The notes under the pieces were generated by a model that was not told where the DNA came from, ran no database searches, and saw only the letters and a program-made list of their open reading frames with translations. DNA of 64,000 bases from Sipunculus nudus (lineage: Eukaryota > Annelida > Sipuncula > Golfingiida > Sipunculidae), in the NCBI GenBank assembly GCA_026874595.1, contig CM049307.1, positions 50,537,370-50,601,369 on the forward strand, given 5' to 3'. Shown piece by piece: positions 26,917 through 64,000 of the stretch. Positions within the stretch are counted from its first letter, which is position 1. Each line of letters starts with the position of its first letter. Made by a program: the position numbers and the translations under genes.

Positions 26917-27887
26917 ACAATACTGTGTATTTTTCATTATTTGTCATTTTAGTGGGAAAGAACATCAAGGAAATACTGTTTCTTGTATATAATTCGTTAT
27001 ATTTGTTATATGTTATATAGATATCATATGAAATAACTCAATGGAAGGAGGATGTTTATCAAAATGTTAATTTGTAATTTTATAGAGTAACAATATGCAC
27101 TTAGAGTTTTAATTAAACCATTGATTTTCTTATTTTGTAAGAAAATACATAATTGGGCACCGAGGCCTTTATTCATTTACAGCGTACAAAACAAAAAAAG
27201 GTGTCGCCGTTAGAACGCTGAAAAATAACAACACAGGTGAAACGTTCCGTAGAAATGTCAAAAAGGAAGTGACTGATGATGACAGGATGCGACTATGGCG
27301 GAGAGAAAAAATTTCATGCGAAAAGGCAAAACTAGATTATTGGCTTTCCGTTGGAAATGTACCACGAACCCTGCCATTGTGACCCTGAGTGGTTTCTTTG
27401 ACCCTGATAGGGGCCGCCTATTCATTGGTATTTGGGTAGCATTTCCTCCGCAGCTTAGCAAGTGAACCCGTGTTACGGAAGATTGAAACGTTATACAATA
27501 CAGGCAAGTTTTTGTCGAGTAATTTGAGTGGAGGTATTAGTGTAAACTACGACTACGATTTTGTATAATAGAAAATATTAATTGGAGCAGCAGTTTATTC
27601 TTGTAAAAAGATTGCTAGCAAAACGACCAAAGCGTGAGATCAAAGGTATGTAGCGATACACGCATGGCTGATTATTTATTGTGGGATAGCAAGTCAAGAG
27701 ACGCTTGAAGGTATCACTTTATTTGTTTAAAAAAAAACACTAGGGGTTTTTAATATACATATTTCTTTAAATATTGTATCTTGTCTTGTTAATATTCAAA
27801 ATATATAAAAAAACTTATCCTTGGGTATGTTTTTGTTTATACTTGTAGAAATAGTACATAAAATCATTGGTTTGACAAAAGAATATA
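26382..27887. other. GPCR 3' flank and intergenic sequence
   Basis: No canonical AATAAA within the first 350 bases after the stop; AATAAT and AATATA variants occur. Remainder AT-rich apart from the (AT)n run. Confidence 0.5.
26865..26914. repeat. (AT)n microsatellite downstream of the GPCR
   Basis: Pure AT run about 480 bases after the receptor stop codon. Confidence 0.98.
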
Positions 27888-28086
27888 CAGTCGAACCTCT
27901 ATAATGTAGGCACCCTTGGGACTTGGCCAAACTGCCCACTTTATAATGGTTATAGCTGCCACATTCAGTGCTGCGACCTACTTTGGAATATTACAACAGT
28001 TGCTCCTGTTTTAGGAATACTTAATTAACTCATGCATGTACTTTCTCCTTGCTATTAAACATAAGGGTTAATAAGTAAAATAAATA

Positions 28087-28124
<38 letters not shown>

Positions 28125-29064
28125 TAGTTATATAAGTATAGAGATGAATATCATTTTTTCAGACAATTTTGCTACTACGTACTTTCGTGCAACATGTTGT
28201 TGCACTCATCAGGTAAGATTGTCCGACTGATATAGTATACCAGTTTGGTGTTCATATAAATGGATAAATATATAAATGGATAGTAACAGCGAATATGACA
28301 TAGAACGCTTGCGAATGACCAGTGTTTGGTGTTGATCATTTAGTGCAACTGCTGAGTAAACATTGCCAGGGCGACTGGGACCTTAATCAGGGTGTCCACT
28401 CATGGTATTTACTATGTCAGTTTCTTTGCTTCCTGAACATAAGAAAGTAGTCTTGTGACTGTCAGATCAAAGTATGTCTATCATTCCAATTAATATGAAT
28501 GGCTACTGTGTGGTGCATTCACTGCTTGCTATAAACCATCACAGGAACAGCCAGTATGGGCTTAGATCTGAATGGAGAAGGCGCTAATTAGTATAGCCAT
28601 GTATCCCATGCCTATAGTCCTGATTCCAGAAGGCTATTATTATGACTATGCAATCAGACAGTTAAACACCTTTGACCTTTTTTCATGTTTGATCATTATC
28701 ATTAATATTTGAAACACAGATATTTAATAATTAACGGTTATTTGATTGCTAATAATTAAAATTCACAATACGTAAAGCTCCGAAAGTTTAAATAGGAAGA
28801 TACTTCAACTGGGAAAATCGTTGACGTGCCCACATAAGCTGGGGAAAAGTGCCCACTTTACAGAATATAGAGGTGCCCACATTAGCTTAACATAATAAAG
28901 AGAGGGGAACAAATGGGACTGCCCAAACGTGCGCACTTTACAATATAGAGGTGTCCACATTAGCTTAACATAATAAATAGAAGGAAAAAATGGGACTGCC
29001 CAAAAGTGTCCACTTTATAGAGGTATCCACTTTATGGAGGTGCCCACTAAGAGAGGCTCGACTG
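27888..29064. mobile_element. Pogo/Tigger-like (Tc1/mariner superfamily) non-autonomous transposon
   Basis: It starts CAGTCGAACCTCTATAATG and ends AGAGAGGCTCGACTG, an imperfect terminal inverted repeat, with TA on both sides (27886-27887, 29065-29066). Subterminal direct repeats built on GTGCCCACATTAGC and CACTTTA occur near the right end (28855-29050). It contains a (TA)n tract at 28090. No transposase ORF seen. 1177 bp. Confidence 0.8.
28090..28120. repeat. (TA)n microsatellite inside the pogo-like element
   Basis: TA run within 27888-29064. Confidence 0.95.
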
Positions 29065-29622
29065 TATATACAACCTCGAACCATCGATAATGTCCAATAA
29101 TGCACATTTTAATTCGTCCTTAAATCTGACCTCAGACAACCAAGTCCATGGAGGCAATGGTCTGCATGTTTCTATATATGTTAGCCACTTCGTCTGTCTG
29201 CATGCTTCTTTGCAGGAAAATCTCTTGAAACGTGAATGAAAGCCAGTCTAGACTTTTGGAAGTTGGAATACTAGAACAGTTATCGGACAACAGCGAATCT
29301 CCTCACATTTTAAATTAATATGTGGTCTTCAGATACATTCCTATGAATACAAGAAATAGCTTGGTGCCATTAATCATATTTAGTTTTGACAAAGAAGTAA
29401 TTTAAGTTTGACATAGTAAAGGAAATGAGAACGTATTTTTCATGCAGGTCCATTACCGAATTTATAAATATATTTTCAAGAGCTGCAGAAGGTGAAAGTC
29501 TCTGCAACCTCGATAAAAAGTTACAGTTTTACTTATAACTGTCAGACAGACTGCTTTGGTCCCTGCGTACATTCAACACATTACACCCCCCCCCCCCCCC
29601 CCCCACCCCCAGGGTACAAACT

Positions 29623-30020
29623 GGCTTCTGTGACTCAGGGGTAATGCACAGGACTGAAAGCCGGGAGATCGTTAGTTCGAATCTCAGCCGAGGCGTTGAT
29701 ATTTTTCAGAGCCGATCCACACCCAGGGTGAGCGCTCTGTAGGCTTAATGGAAAGGCCCGGCCAAACGGCCGTGTTTCACTCACAAACGAGTGCGCCAAT
29801 CGGGGGTACCTTGGTGATATGACCCAGCAATTGAGACAATAACAAACCCAGGTCCCGCAGGTGCAGTAGTCATCTTAAGACCAGGATATAAAATGAGAGG
29901 AAGCGTGTAATACTGCCCTGTCAAGGAGTCTGAAACCCGCATGGAATCATGCAGATATATATATATATACTTAGTTAAGCTAGCATTAAAAAGGAGGCGG
30001 TTACCGCCAACATAAAAAAA
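29623..30020 (+). mobile_element. tRNA-derived SINE, near full length
   Basis: The head has a tRNA-like B box (AGTTCGAATCTC) and an A-box-like TGACTCAGGGG. The body has AGTGCGCC, TATGACCCAGCAA, CAGGTGCAGTAG, CCAGGATATAAAATGAGAGG, AAGCGTGTAATACTGCCCTG. The tail has (TA)n and an A-rich end. It lies just after a long C run (29586-29610). Confidence 0.75.
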
Positions 30021-30559
30021 ATACAAGAAAAAAGTTTAAAAAAAACATACCGGGAGTGTACGCCGGATCAGCCTAAAAGGAAGGCATTAATTGAGCAACC
30101 AAATAGGTAAGCCGGAGGAGCTTTCGAACAAGCACACACACGCAACAAAAAAACAGTTTGGCCCGCCAGCGATAAAAAGAAACCATTGATTTTACCGCCC
30201 GGACCGTGGGGCCATCTAGTGCACGAGACTGACACTAAAGATTTAAGTGAAGCTGGAACACTTGTATGTCTTTAAAAAAAATTGTAAATTAAGGTTGAGG
30301 CATCGATCCCAAGACCAATTTCAGGGCGAAATTCGAGGCATCTGCTAGATATAATTTTAAATATGTTTGTAACTGACCTCTGCGCGCATATTGACTTACA
30401 TTCAAAAAGTTCTAACTTCGTTAGATATGGCTTTAAAAAATCTCTTGCTTTATAGTTTTTGAGCACTATTCGGCATTTCTTTTTTTCCATTTGTAAAGGA
30501 ATATTTTAAAAGCTGCTGCTCTGGATCCCCCTTGAAATGTACACATTCTGAAATAAAGC

Positions 30560-30872
30560 TGAACGCGTGTTTCTATATGCGTATAAAATATGCGTGAAAA
30601 GATAGGTGTGTTTCCATTTGCGCGTATATATGCGTACATGCGTGAACTGGCAGACATATCTAGGTCTATTTGCACCATGGATCGAGCAGGCCTTCCACAA
30701 AAAAAGATGGGGAAGTGACGTCATTTTTACTCCAGCTCCCTCAGTTCCCTATGCGTCACGGTGGAAATCGCTCCTGTGGAGATTTTCACCCAAATACGCA
30801 CATATATACGCATATACAAGCTGAAAGACACATTGAAACACCCCAGTTACAAAATCATATGAGCGATTTTCA

Positions 30873-30925
<53 letters not shown>

Positions 30926-30960
30926 TTATATACGCATAAACGTTCACATGGGTATGAGTT
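30560..30960. mobile_element. Inverted-repeat element with GCGTATATATGCGT words
   Basis: TTGCGCGTATATATGCGTA at 30617-30636 is mirrored by ACGCACATATATACGCATA at 30796-30814, with further GCGTATAAA/TTTATATACGC outside. The inner part has TGACGTCATTTTTACTCC and TGCGTCACGGTGGAAATC. It ends in (TA)n. Possibly a Harbinger-type MITE; target duplication not resolved. Confidence 0.4.
30876..30913. repeat. (TA)n microsatellite
   Basis: TA run at the right end of the inverted-repeat element. Confidence 0.95.
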
Positions 30961-30964
30961 TGCT

Positions 30965-32592
30965 CTGCATCGTAGTACCGGTATGTAAATACTTTCAGTT
31001 TTCAAATATACTATGTAATTATTTTAAATAAGATTTTATCTATATTTTAAAATATTGAATTTTTTTCAGGTAAATATAATGACCAATAATTCATATATTC
31101 AAGAATAGCTGTAGTATATTCAGAAAGAATATATTAGGGCATCATTCTAAAATATAGGTACCCCCCTACACACAAACAGGGTATATTTTAAGGAAATTTT
31201 AGAATATATAAGGATACATATATTTAGGTATACCTATCATAATAAAGTGGTATAAAGCAATTAACGGACCATCAAATGATCACCATTGAAAAAGGCCTTT
31301 AAATACACAGGTACACCTAGCTGTTAACGGTTGATATCGAGTTTGCATACAGAGCTTACTATATGTTATGGATGAAAATATGTAAAAATATATATATATA
31401 TAAATATAATATATATATATATATATATCACAAAATTATAACAGAATGTTTAAAAAATTATAACAAAGCCAATTATACTGGGTATATCTTTTATTTTTGG
31501 GGATTTTAGCGATGAATGAAATTAATTTTACTGATGCATGGACATAAAAGTTGGGTTTCAGTCTGTAAAGAACAGTCTGTAAAGAAAAAAAAATAAGTAA
31601 AACTACACATTTTTCATTTATAGCTAAACAAATAGGGGTCAACTGCACGTTGAAAAATACCCTGCTTCAACTTTCCAAAAAAAATTGTGGTATTCAAGTT
31701 AACTTCCAAAATTATGATTTTAGAGTGGATTTTTTTTTTAGTTTTAAATGAACATGAATAGGTTTCCTATTGTTACTGATAAGGACTTAATTCCCATTAA
31801 ATATAGGTAAAAATAAGCATAAATGGGACCTACCGGTATAAAGATGTTTACAATTTCATACGTTGACAATTTATGGTGAATGTTTTGATCCATTTATGTT
31901 TGAGAATTATTAAATTCTGGTCCCAACAACATATAAAGGCCTAATTATTTAATAAAATTATTTCAATTGATTTGATGCATCCAGCCTACAAGAAATAACA
32001 GTATTCCAGTGTGTTGAACCTGATCCATATGCAAGCGAAATTATCGTACCTGTATTAAAGCTATAAAAGTTGCACTTAGTTAAGTGTTTCTTGATCCAAA
32101 ATTATCAGTATCAACATATGTCTAGCTCCTATAACTGTCACAGTTTTCCGGTTTTTCATGCACATCGACGACAAAATATAACAGCGGTCAAAGGCACTGA
32201 TGAACTTGGTAAAGAACTTTATTTTCATCCAAAGCAAATCGTCAGGCCGTCAGGTCACAGAAATTATGCTAAGATTTCTATTTCTTGAGGTATCGATAGT
32301 CTGTGGCTTCTTTGCTGACTCGCTATCTACAATTTATCTGGTATTAAATATCGTCTATCAATAGCCAATGGCAGTGTTCGGGCACCGTGGTACACCACTG
32401 GTAGAAGTTGGCGGGAGTCTTAAAATGGTTTCATCATCACAATAAATCAGGCAGTGCAGGGTCAGTTCGGTTGATTAGCTACTGTCTGAAGTGAAGTAAT
32501 AGATCTGTTATCAGCAAAAGATAATAGATATTTTGTACAGGTATAGAATACGTCACGCACATGAAACATTGTTTGATGTTTGAAGAGGTGTC
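30965..32592. other. Intergenic, no gene seen
   Basis: Very AT-rich, with short TA runs near 31388-31428. No supported feature. Confidence 0.55.
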
Positions 32593-32600
32593 GCATAAAT

Positions 32601-33396
32601 TAGTGGTGGGAGTCGGTTCCTCTTTCATAATCGATCATCGGTTTGAGCAAACCAACTGATGATCGATTATTAATCGGTTCAGACAAATATATAATAATTA
32701 TCAAAGAAATATAGCAATTATCTGTGAAAGTGTACCTGCGTTTCCCCGGCAGTTATTCTCCTCTCGCGCACGAGTGTAACGATCCCTCCATGTATAAAGA
32801 CACAATCAGACTAATTTTAAGGATTAAATTTTTCAGATTTTACGGGCCGAGGTGCACTTGGGGCAGATCATACCAAAATAAATGCTGGCTAGTCCAAAAA
32901 AAAATTCCAGCTGAGATCCAAATACTCGACCGGCCGGGTTAGCCCAACCAAAGAATTTTTTTAAGGACGACCTAAACATCGGTTGAATAGATTATTTCTA
33001 AGAGAATCTCGCAAAATAACCATAGACCTGGAGAATTTATGGAGTATTAAAACGCCTTCCTGCTCATATTTTGCAATGAAAATCTCGTTAGAAAACACCG
33101 CTAATTCTACAGCTCCCTGCGAGTTCACGGATAATAAGTTTAATAAGTCCTCCGTTCTCACATCTACCGTATCATACTCAGTTACATACGGAAGTTATTT
33201 GGAGACACAGATGCATTATATGAAGCGCGGAATGCAGTAAAAAATGGAAGAATAATTTTTGCCTATAACATAAAGGCATTCTTGAAAGAAAATCATTATT
33301 ATGATGTAATCGATAATTGCCTTTGGTAATCTAGCGCTTGAAAGTGGCAGCAAACCGACTGACTTTCGATAAAACTCGATGATCGGCCCACCACTA
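32601..33396. mobile_element. hAT-like DNA transposon, copy 1 (non-autonomous)
   Basis: It begins TAGTGGTGGGAGTCGG and ends CGGCCCACCACTA, so the last 10 bases are inverted copies. It is flanked by a perfect 8-bp duplication GCATAAAT (32593-32600 and 33397-33404). Termini fit the hAT YARNG pattern. 796 bp; no transposase recognised. Compared with copy 2 it lacks about 95 bp internally. It ends with a plus-strand coding-like stretch (NAVKNGRIIFAYNIKAF) that is shared with copy 2. Confidence 0.9.
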
Positions 33397-33953
33397 GCAT
33401 AAATTTATGTATTTTTTTGGAGGGGGGGGGGGGGGGGCTGGACAGGAGGAGGGGTTTGGGGATCTTGGGTTAACTGCCCCAACCTATAAGTATAAGGTCT
33501 GACTTACGTTTGATCAATTTTTGAGTTCCTATTGTACTTTGGAATTTTTTTGTTAATTGACTGATCACTTCCATGAAAATTAACAAAGCATTTACAGAAT
33601 TATTTTTTGCAAAGATTGGTGCGCCATCTCCCAGGTGATTTTGGAACCATTGTATTTTTTTAAAATTAAACAAAAGATGGGGGCTTCTCTACTCCCCTTG
33701 CTCAGACAGAGAACCGGATTCCCCGGACCCCTCCTACGTACCGGTCCCCCTCATCCAGTGTTTTTATTTAAGGGTACCTGTGACAAAACACCACAAAACA
33801 CTCTAATAATTGCAAATTTGAATAGGCATCAGTTGATAGATTTTCATCTGCGCACTATGTCAATGCAGTATTATTCCAGTACTATGTATAATAAAAGAAA
33901 ATAAAGCAGTGTTTTGTACACCTAACATGGGCTGAACTTGATTGCGACTTGTG

Positions 33954-33968
33954 CCACTAGGGGGCAGC
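33954..33968 (+). promoter_or_regulatory. CTCF-like core motif upstream of FIGNL1
   Basis: CCACTAGGGGGCAGC matches the core of the bilaterian CTCF consensus. It sits about 1 kb upstream of the FIGNL1 start codon and next to the candidate first exon. A single motif match is only suggestive. Confidence 0.4.
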
Positions 33969-33984
33969 ATCAAAGCCGATATAA

Positions 33985-34003
33985 ATGGCTTCCGTGTCTG
34001 CAG
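33985..34003 (+). other. Possible non-coding first exon end / promoter area of FIGNL1
   Basis: GTGTCTGCAG|gtgaac looks like a donor (gt at 34004-34005), about 0.9 kb before the exon with acceptor at 34893. The ATG at 33985 would hit a stop soon after splicing, so the exon would be 5' UTR. A TATAAAT-like string lies at about 33980. Exon start unknown. Confidence 0.25.
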
Positions 34004-34524
34004 GTGAACGGACTGCAACATAAAACACTTGTTTATTTTTACGTCATAAATTTTTGATACAATATTGCATAGATAAATTCAACTGCCTCCTACTGTAATA
34101 AATATAATGAATTCCAGATATGGGGAAAATCCAATATGAAAATATCTCAAGAAAATAGAATTAATCAGCATTTGTAAGGAAACAATAAGTTTTTGTGACG
34201 CCAATTTTGACCAAGCAGGAAACTAGCAAATTAACTGTAAAACAGTATAATGAAAGAATGAGTATATGGGTTACAGTAATAAGCTTGGGGCTCTGGTAAT
34301 TATTTTGCCATGCCAAACTGCACTGGTAGAAAATTTTGCCATTTCAAAGTGTTGTACATGTAGAGTAAGCATTCAGTAATATAGTTAAGTACATTGGTTC
34401 ATATTATTTCAGTGTTTAATAATTAGGCAAAAGCTGCCAACATGATCAGTATTAAAAAAAAATTGATTGGCCCATCAAGGATGGTACACAAAATTTGGAA
34501 TTTGAATGCTGTGAGCATTGTATT

Positions 34525-34862
34525 CTCTTACAGGACCACTTCCTTGGTCACGACGGTGCTCAAACCAAAAGGTCTAGAGTTTGAATCTCAGCTGGGGAGC
34601 CATGAGATTTTTCAGTTGGCTCCTACCCTAGCTGTGTGCTCTGGAGATTGCACTCCACATGGGTGTTTCACTCACTAGCAAGTGCACCTTTCAGGGGTTC
34701 CTCAGTGTTCCACAACCATGACCCACAGGGTGGGGTGCACAGAGCCTGGTTGAAGCAAGGAAAATTGTGCGTGTCTGCCCAGTCACAGAATCTCAAACCG
34801 GAATATAGTTCTGCGGATGTACTTAGTACCTAGTCAATACAGAATTTAAATGGAGGCAAAAC
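34525..34862 (+). mobile_element. tRNA-derived SINE copy
   Basis: Same family: GAGTTTGAATCTCAGC, GTGTTTCACTCAC, AAGTGCACCTTTCAGGGG, GATGTACTTAGTACC. It ends 30 bases before the splice acceptor of FIGNL1 coding exon 1. Confidence 0.65.
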
Positions 34863-34936
34863 AATATGTATAGAAACAATTGTGTTTTTTTAGGTGTACT
34901 TACAAGTTGAGTAAGTGGACACAAGTTGCCGTAGAG

Positions 34937-62621
<27,685 letters not shown>

Positions 62622-63119
62622 GTATATACTTCAAATCTGAAATATCTGTCAAATCAAATATACACTATAATATGGTTCATCCCTTCATGTCCACCTGTTT
62701 TTTGCTATGAAAATTCATATCAGTTAGGCAAAAAAAAAAAACAAAAGGGTATTTATCTCAGGCACCACTTGCCTCAATTTTAACCCACAGCGTCAAACAT
62801 TTTGATTTTGATTTTCATCTTTCAAGAAGATGAAATGATACAGTTTTGATAAGAATTCCTCTGTTATGTAGTGCTTTTATCTGTTTAGCAAAAAAAAAAT
62901 CTGTTAATATCATGCTTTTCCCTGATCTTATGACATTTTTATCAAAATATCCAAAAACGGTAAAAAATAATCTCATGCCAGCACTCATTTCTGAGAACCA
63001 TACCTTTTTTTTTGGCCTTGCATTTCAAGGTAAACAATTATAGTGTAGAGGATTAAACAACCTAATTTCAACAGGTTAATTAAATACCTACCTTTCACCT
63101 AAATTAAGAAACAGATTTA

Positions 63120-63310
63120 CTTGAAAATATGAGAAATCAGTCTATACTTAACATCATATCAGACCACCTTATGGTAGTTAAGGTTATTAGTCACATGCAA
63201 AAACAGCATCAAATGACAGCTGCTGATTGGGTGATGTCATGTGTACACTCTAAAAATATAACAAGCACAAAGAAAGATGGCTGTTAATGCTCATAAATCT
63301 AGATTGTGAA
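63120..63310 (+). repeat. Dispersed repeat family B, copy 2, in FIGNL1 intron 16
   Basis: TTAAGGTTATTAGTCACATG, CAAATGACAGCTGCTGATTG, GTGATGTCATG match 40-270. Confidence 0.55.
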
Positions 63311-63621
63311 GATTTACTGACATATGAAGCTTCATGAAATGCTCCTCAGTTCAACCATGAAAAAGATGCAAGAGCCATTGAAAATGACAATTAATTATAC
63401 CGAAGCCACTTATGCTGTTGCCACACCAGGTTATGAAAATAGCATTCAGAGTGAACTGTCATGACAAATATTTCAGATACAAGGTTACTAAAGGATACAA
63501 ACTAAATAGGATGAAAAACAGGCATGTAATGGGCACTACTGATTTTTATGCAACTACAGAATTCATCTTTAATTGATTATAAGAGAAAATGGCCAATGCT
63601 TGGTATAATCATTTTATAAAT

Positions 63622-63642
63622 TAGTGGTAGGAATTGGTTTTT
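63622..63642 (+). mobile_element. 5' end of a third hAT-like copy, interrupted
   Basis: TAGTGGTAGGAATTGG matches the terminus of the 32601/37008 family. It is cut off after about 20 bases by the hairpin-led repeat that starts at 63643. The remainder would lie beyond the window. Confidence 0.5.
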
Positions 63643-64000
63643 AGCCCTCAGCCCTTAGGCTGATGGGCTATTGTCGTCACCCAAGCTGTCCGTCCGTCCG
63701 TCCGTCCGGCGTCCGTTAACTTTTACCTTGTGAGCGGGATATCTTGAAAAGGATTCACCTTCAGAATTTTATTTCCTCGGTAAAGATGTATATCGACAAA
63801 ATCTCGGTCAAGTTCGAAGATGGGTGACCTTGACCCATTTTTCTACATTTTAGAGCTGATTATAGAAAAACACTTAGATGCTTATTACTCAGGAACCATT
63901 TGGTGGATTTTCACAAAACTTACTATGATTATTGGGACTGATAATCTGTACCTGCTAAACAAGTTTGGTGGCGCCACCTACAATTTCTGATTTTTAATGA
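63643..64000 (-). mobile_element. HINE/pearl-like element, truncated by the window end
   Basis: Hairpin AGCCCTCAGCC-ctta-GGCTGATGGGCT (63643-63669), (GTCC)n, then units with GGATATCTTGAAAAGGATTC and GGTGACCTTGACCC. Inserted in the end of a hAT-like copy. Confidence 0.55.

Noticed and set aside
29623-29705. tRNA gene candidate
   Set aside because: A and B boxes are present but the stems do not fold as a tRNA and the sequence continues into a SINE body.
62622-64000. Terminal FIGNL1 exon (FSGADM segment)
   Set aside because: No matching frame with splice acceptor was found here, so it is taken to lie outside the window.

Overview
This window is animal nuclear DNA. It is AT-rich, full of (TA)n and other microsatellites, and carries intron-split genes with GT-AG splice sites. 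It also holds tRNA-derived SINEs, several DNA-transposon families and many copies of an element type built from a short hairpin, a (GTCY)n microsatellite and ~150-bp tandem units. That last architecture matches the pearl / Helentron-associated (HINE) elements known from bivalves and other invertebrates. Together with the gene content this points to a lophotrochozoan, most likely a bivalve mollusc. The species cannot be named from the sequence. Nothing bacterial, viral or CRISPR-like was seen. || Layout. 1-24,900 is gene-poor: dispersed repeats, (TA)n/(GA)n tracts, SINE copies on the minus strand, a TTAA-target MITE with its matching empty site about 0.8 kb away, a small palindromic MITE, an array of ~155-bp units, a possible 5' untranslated exon ending at 14127, and two unidentified minus-strand coding-like fragments. 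24,984-26,381 is an uninterrupted plus-strand ORF for a class A seven-transmembrane peptide receptor of the FMRFamide-receptor-like type. 26,400-33,950 is intergenic and holds a pogo/Tigger-like element with a TA target duplication, a full-length SINE and a hAT-like element with a perfect 8-bp target duplication. 33,950-64,000 is the 5' ~90 % of a fidgetin-like 1 (FIGNL1) AAA-ATPase gene on the plus strand. Sixteen coding exons were assembled by hand; every junction keeps frame and the predicted protein follows vertebrate FIGNL1 from the N-terminal region through Walker A, Walker B, sensor 1 and the arginine-finger region. The last ~65 codons lie beyond the window. || The two genes are not functionally linked. 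The receptor is predicted to bind a neuropeptide at the cell surface. FIGNL1 is a nuclear/cytoplasmic AAA-ATPase that in other animals binds RAD51 and acts in homologous recombination; the FxxA RAD51-binding motif is conserved here. The FIGNL1 introns (27 kb in total) host most of the interesting non-coding structure: a ~1.4-kb imperfect palindrome in intron 3, a GC-AG intron, HINE-like arrays all in one orientation, two pogo-type relics, SINEs, and a three-layer nested insertion in intron 13. No wholly new biological system was found; the strongest items are structural.
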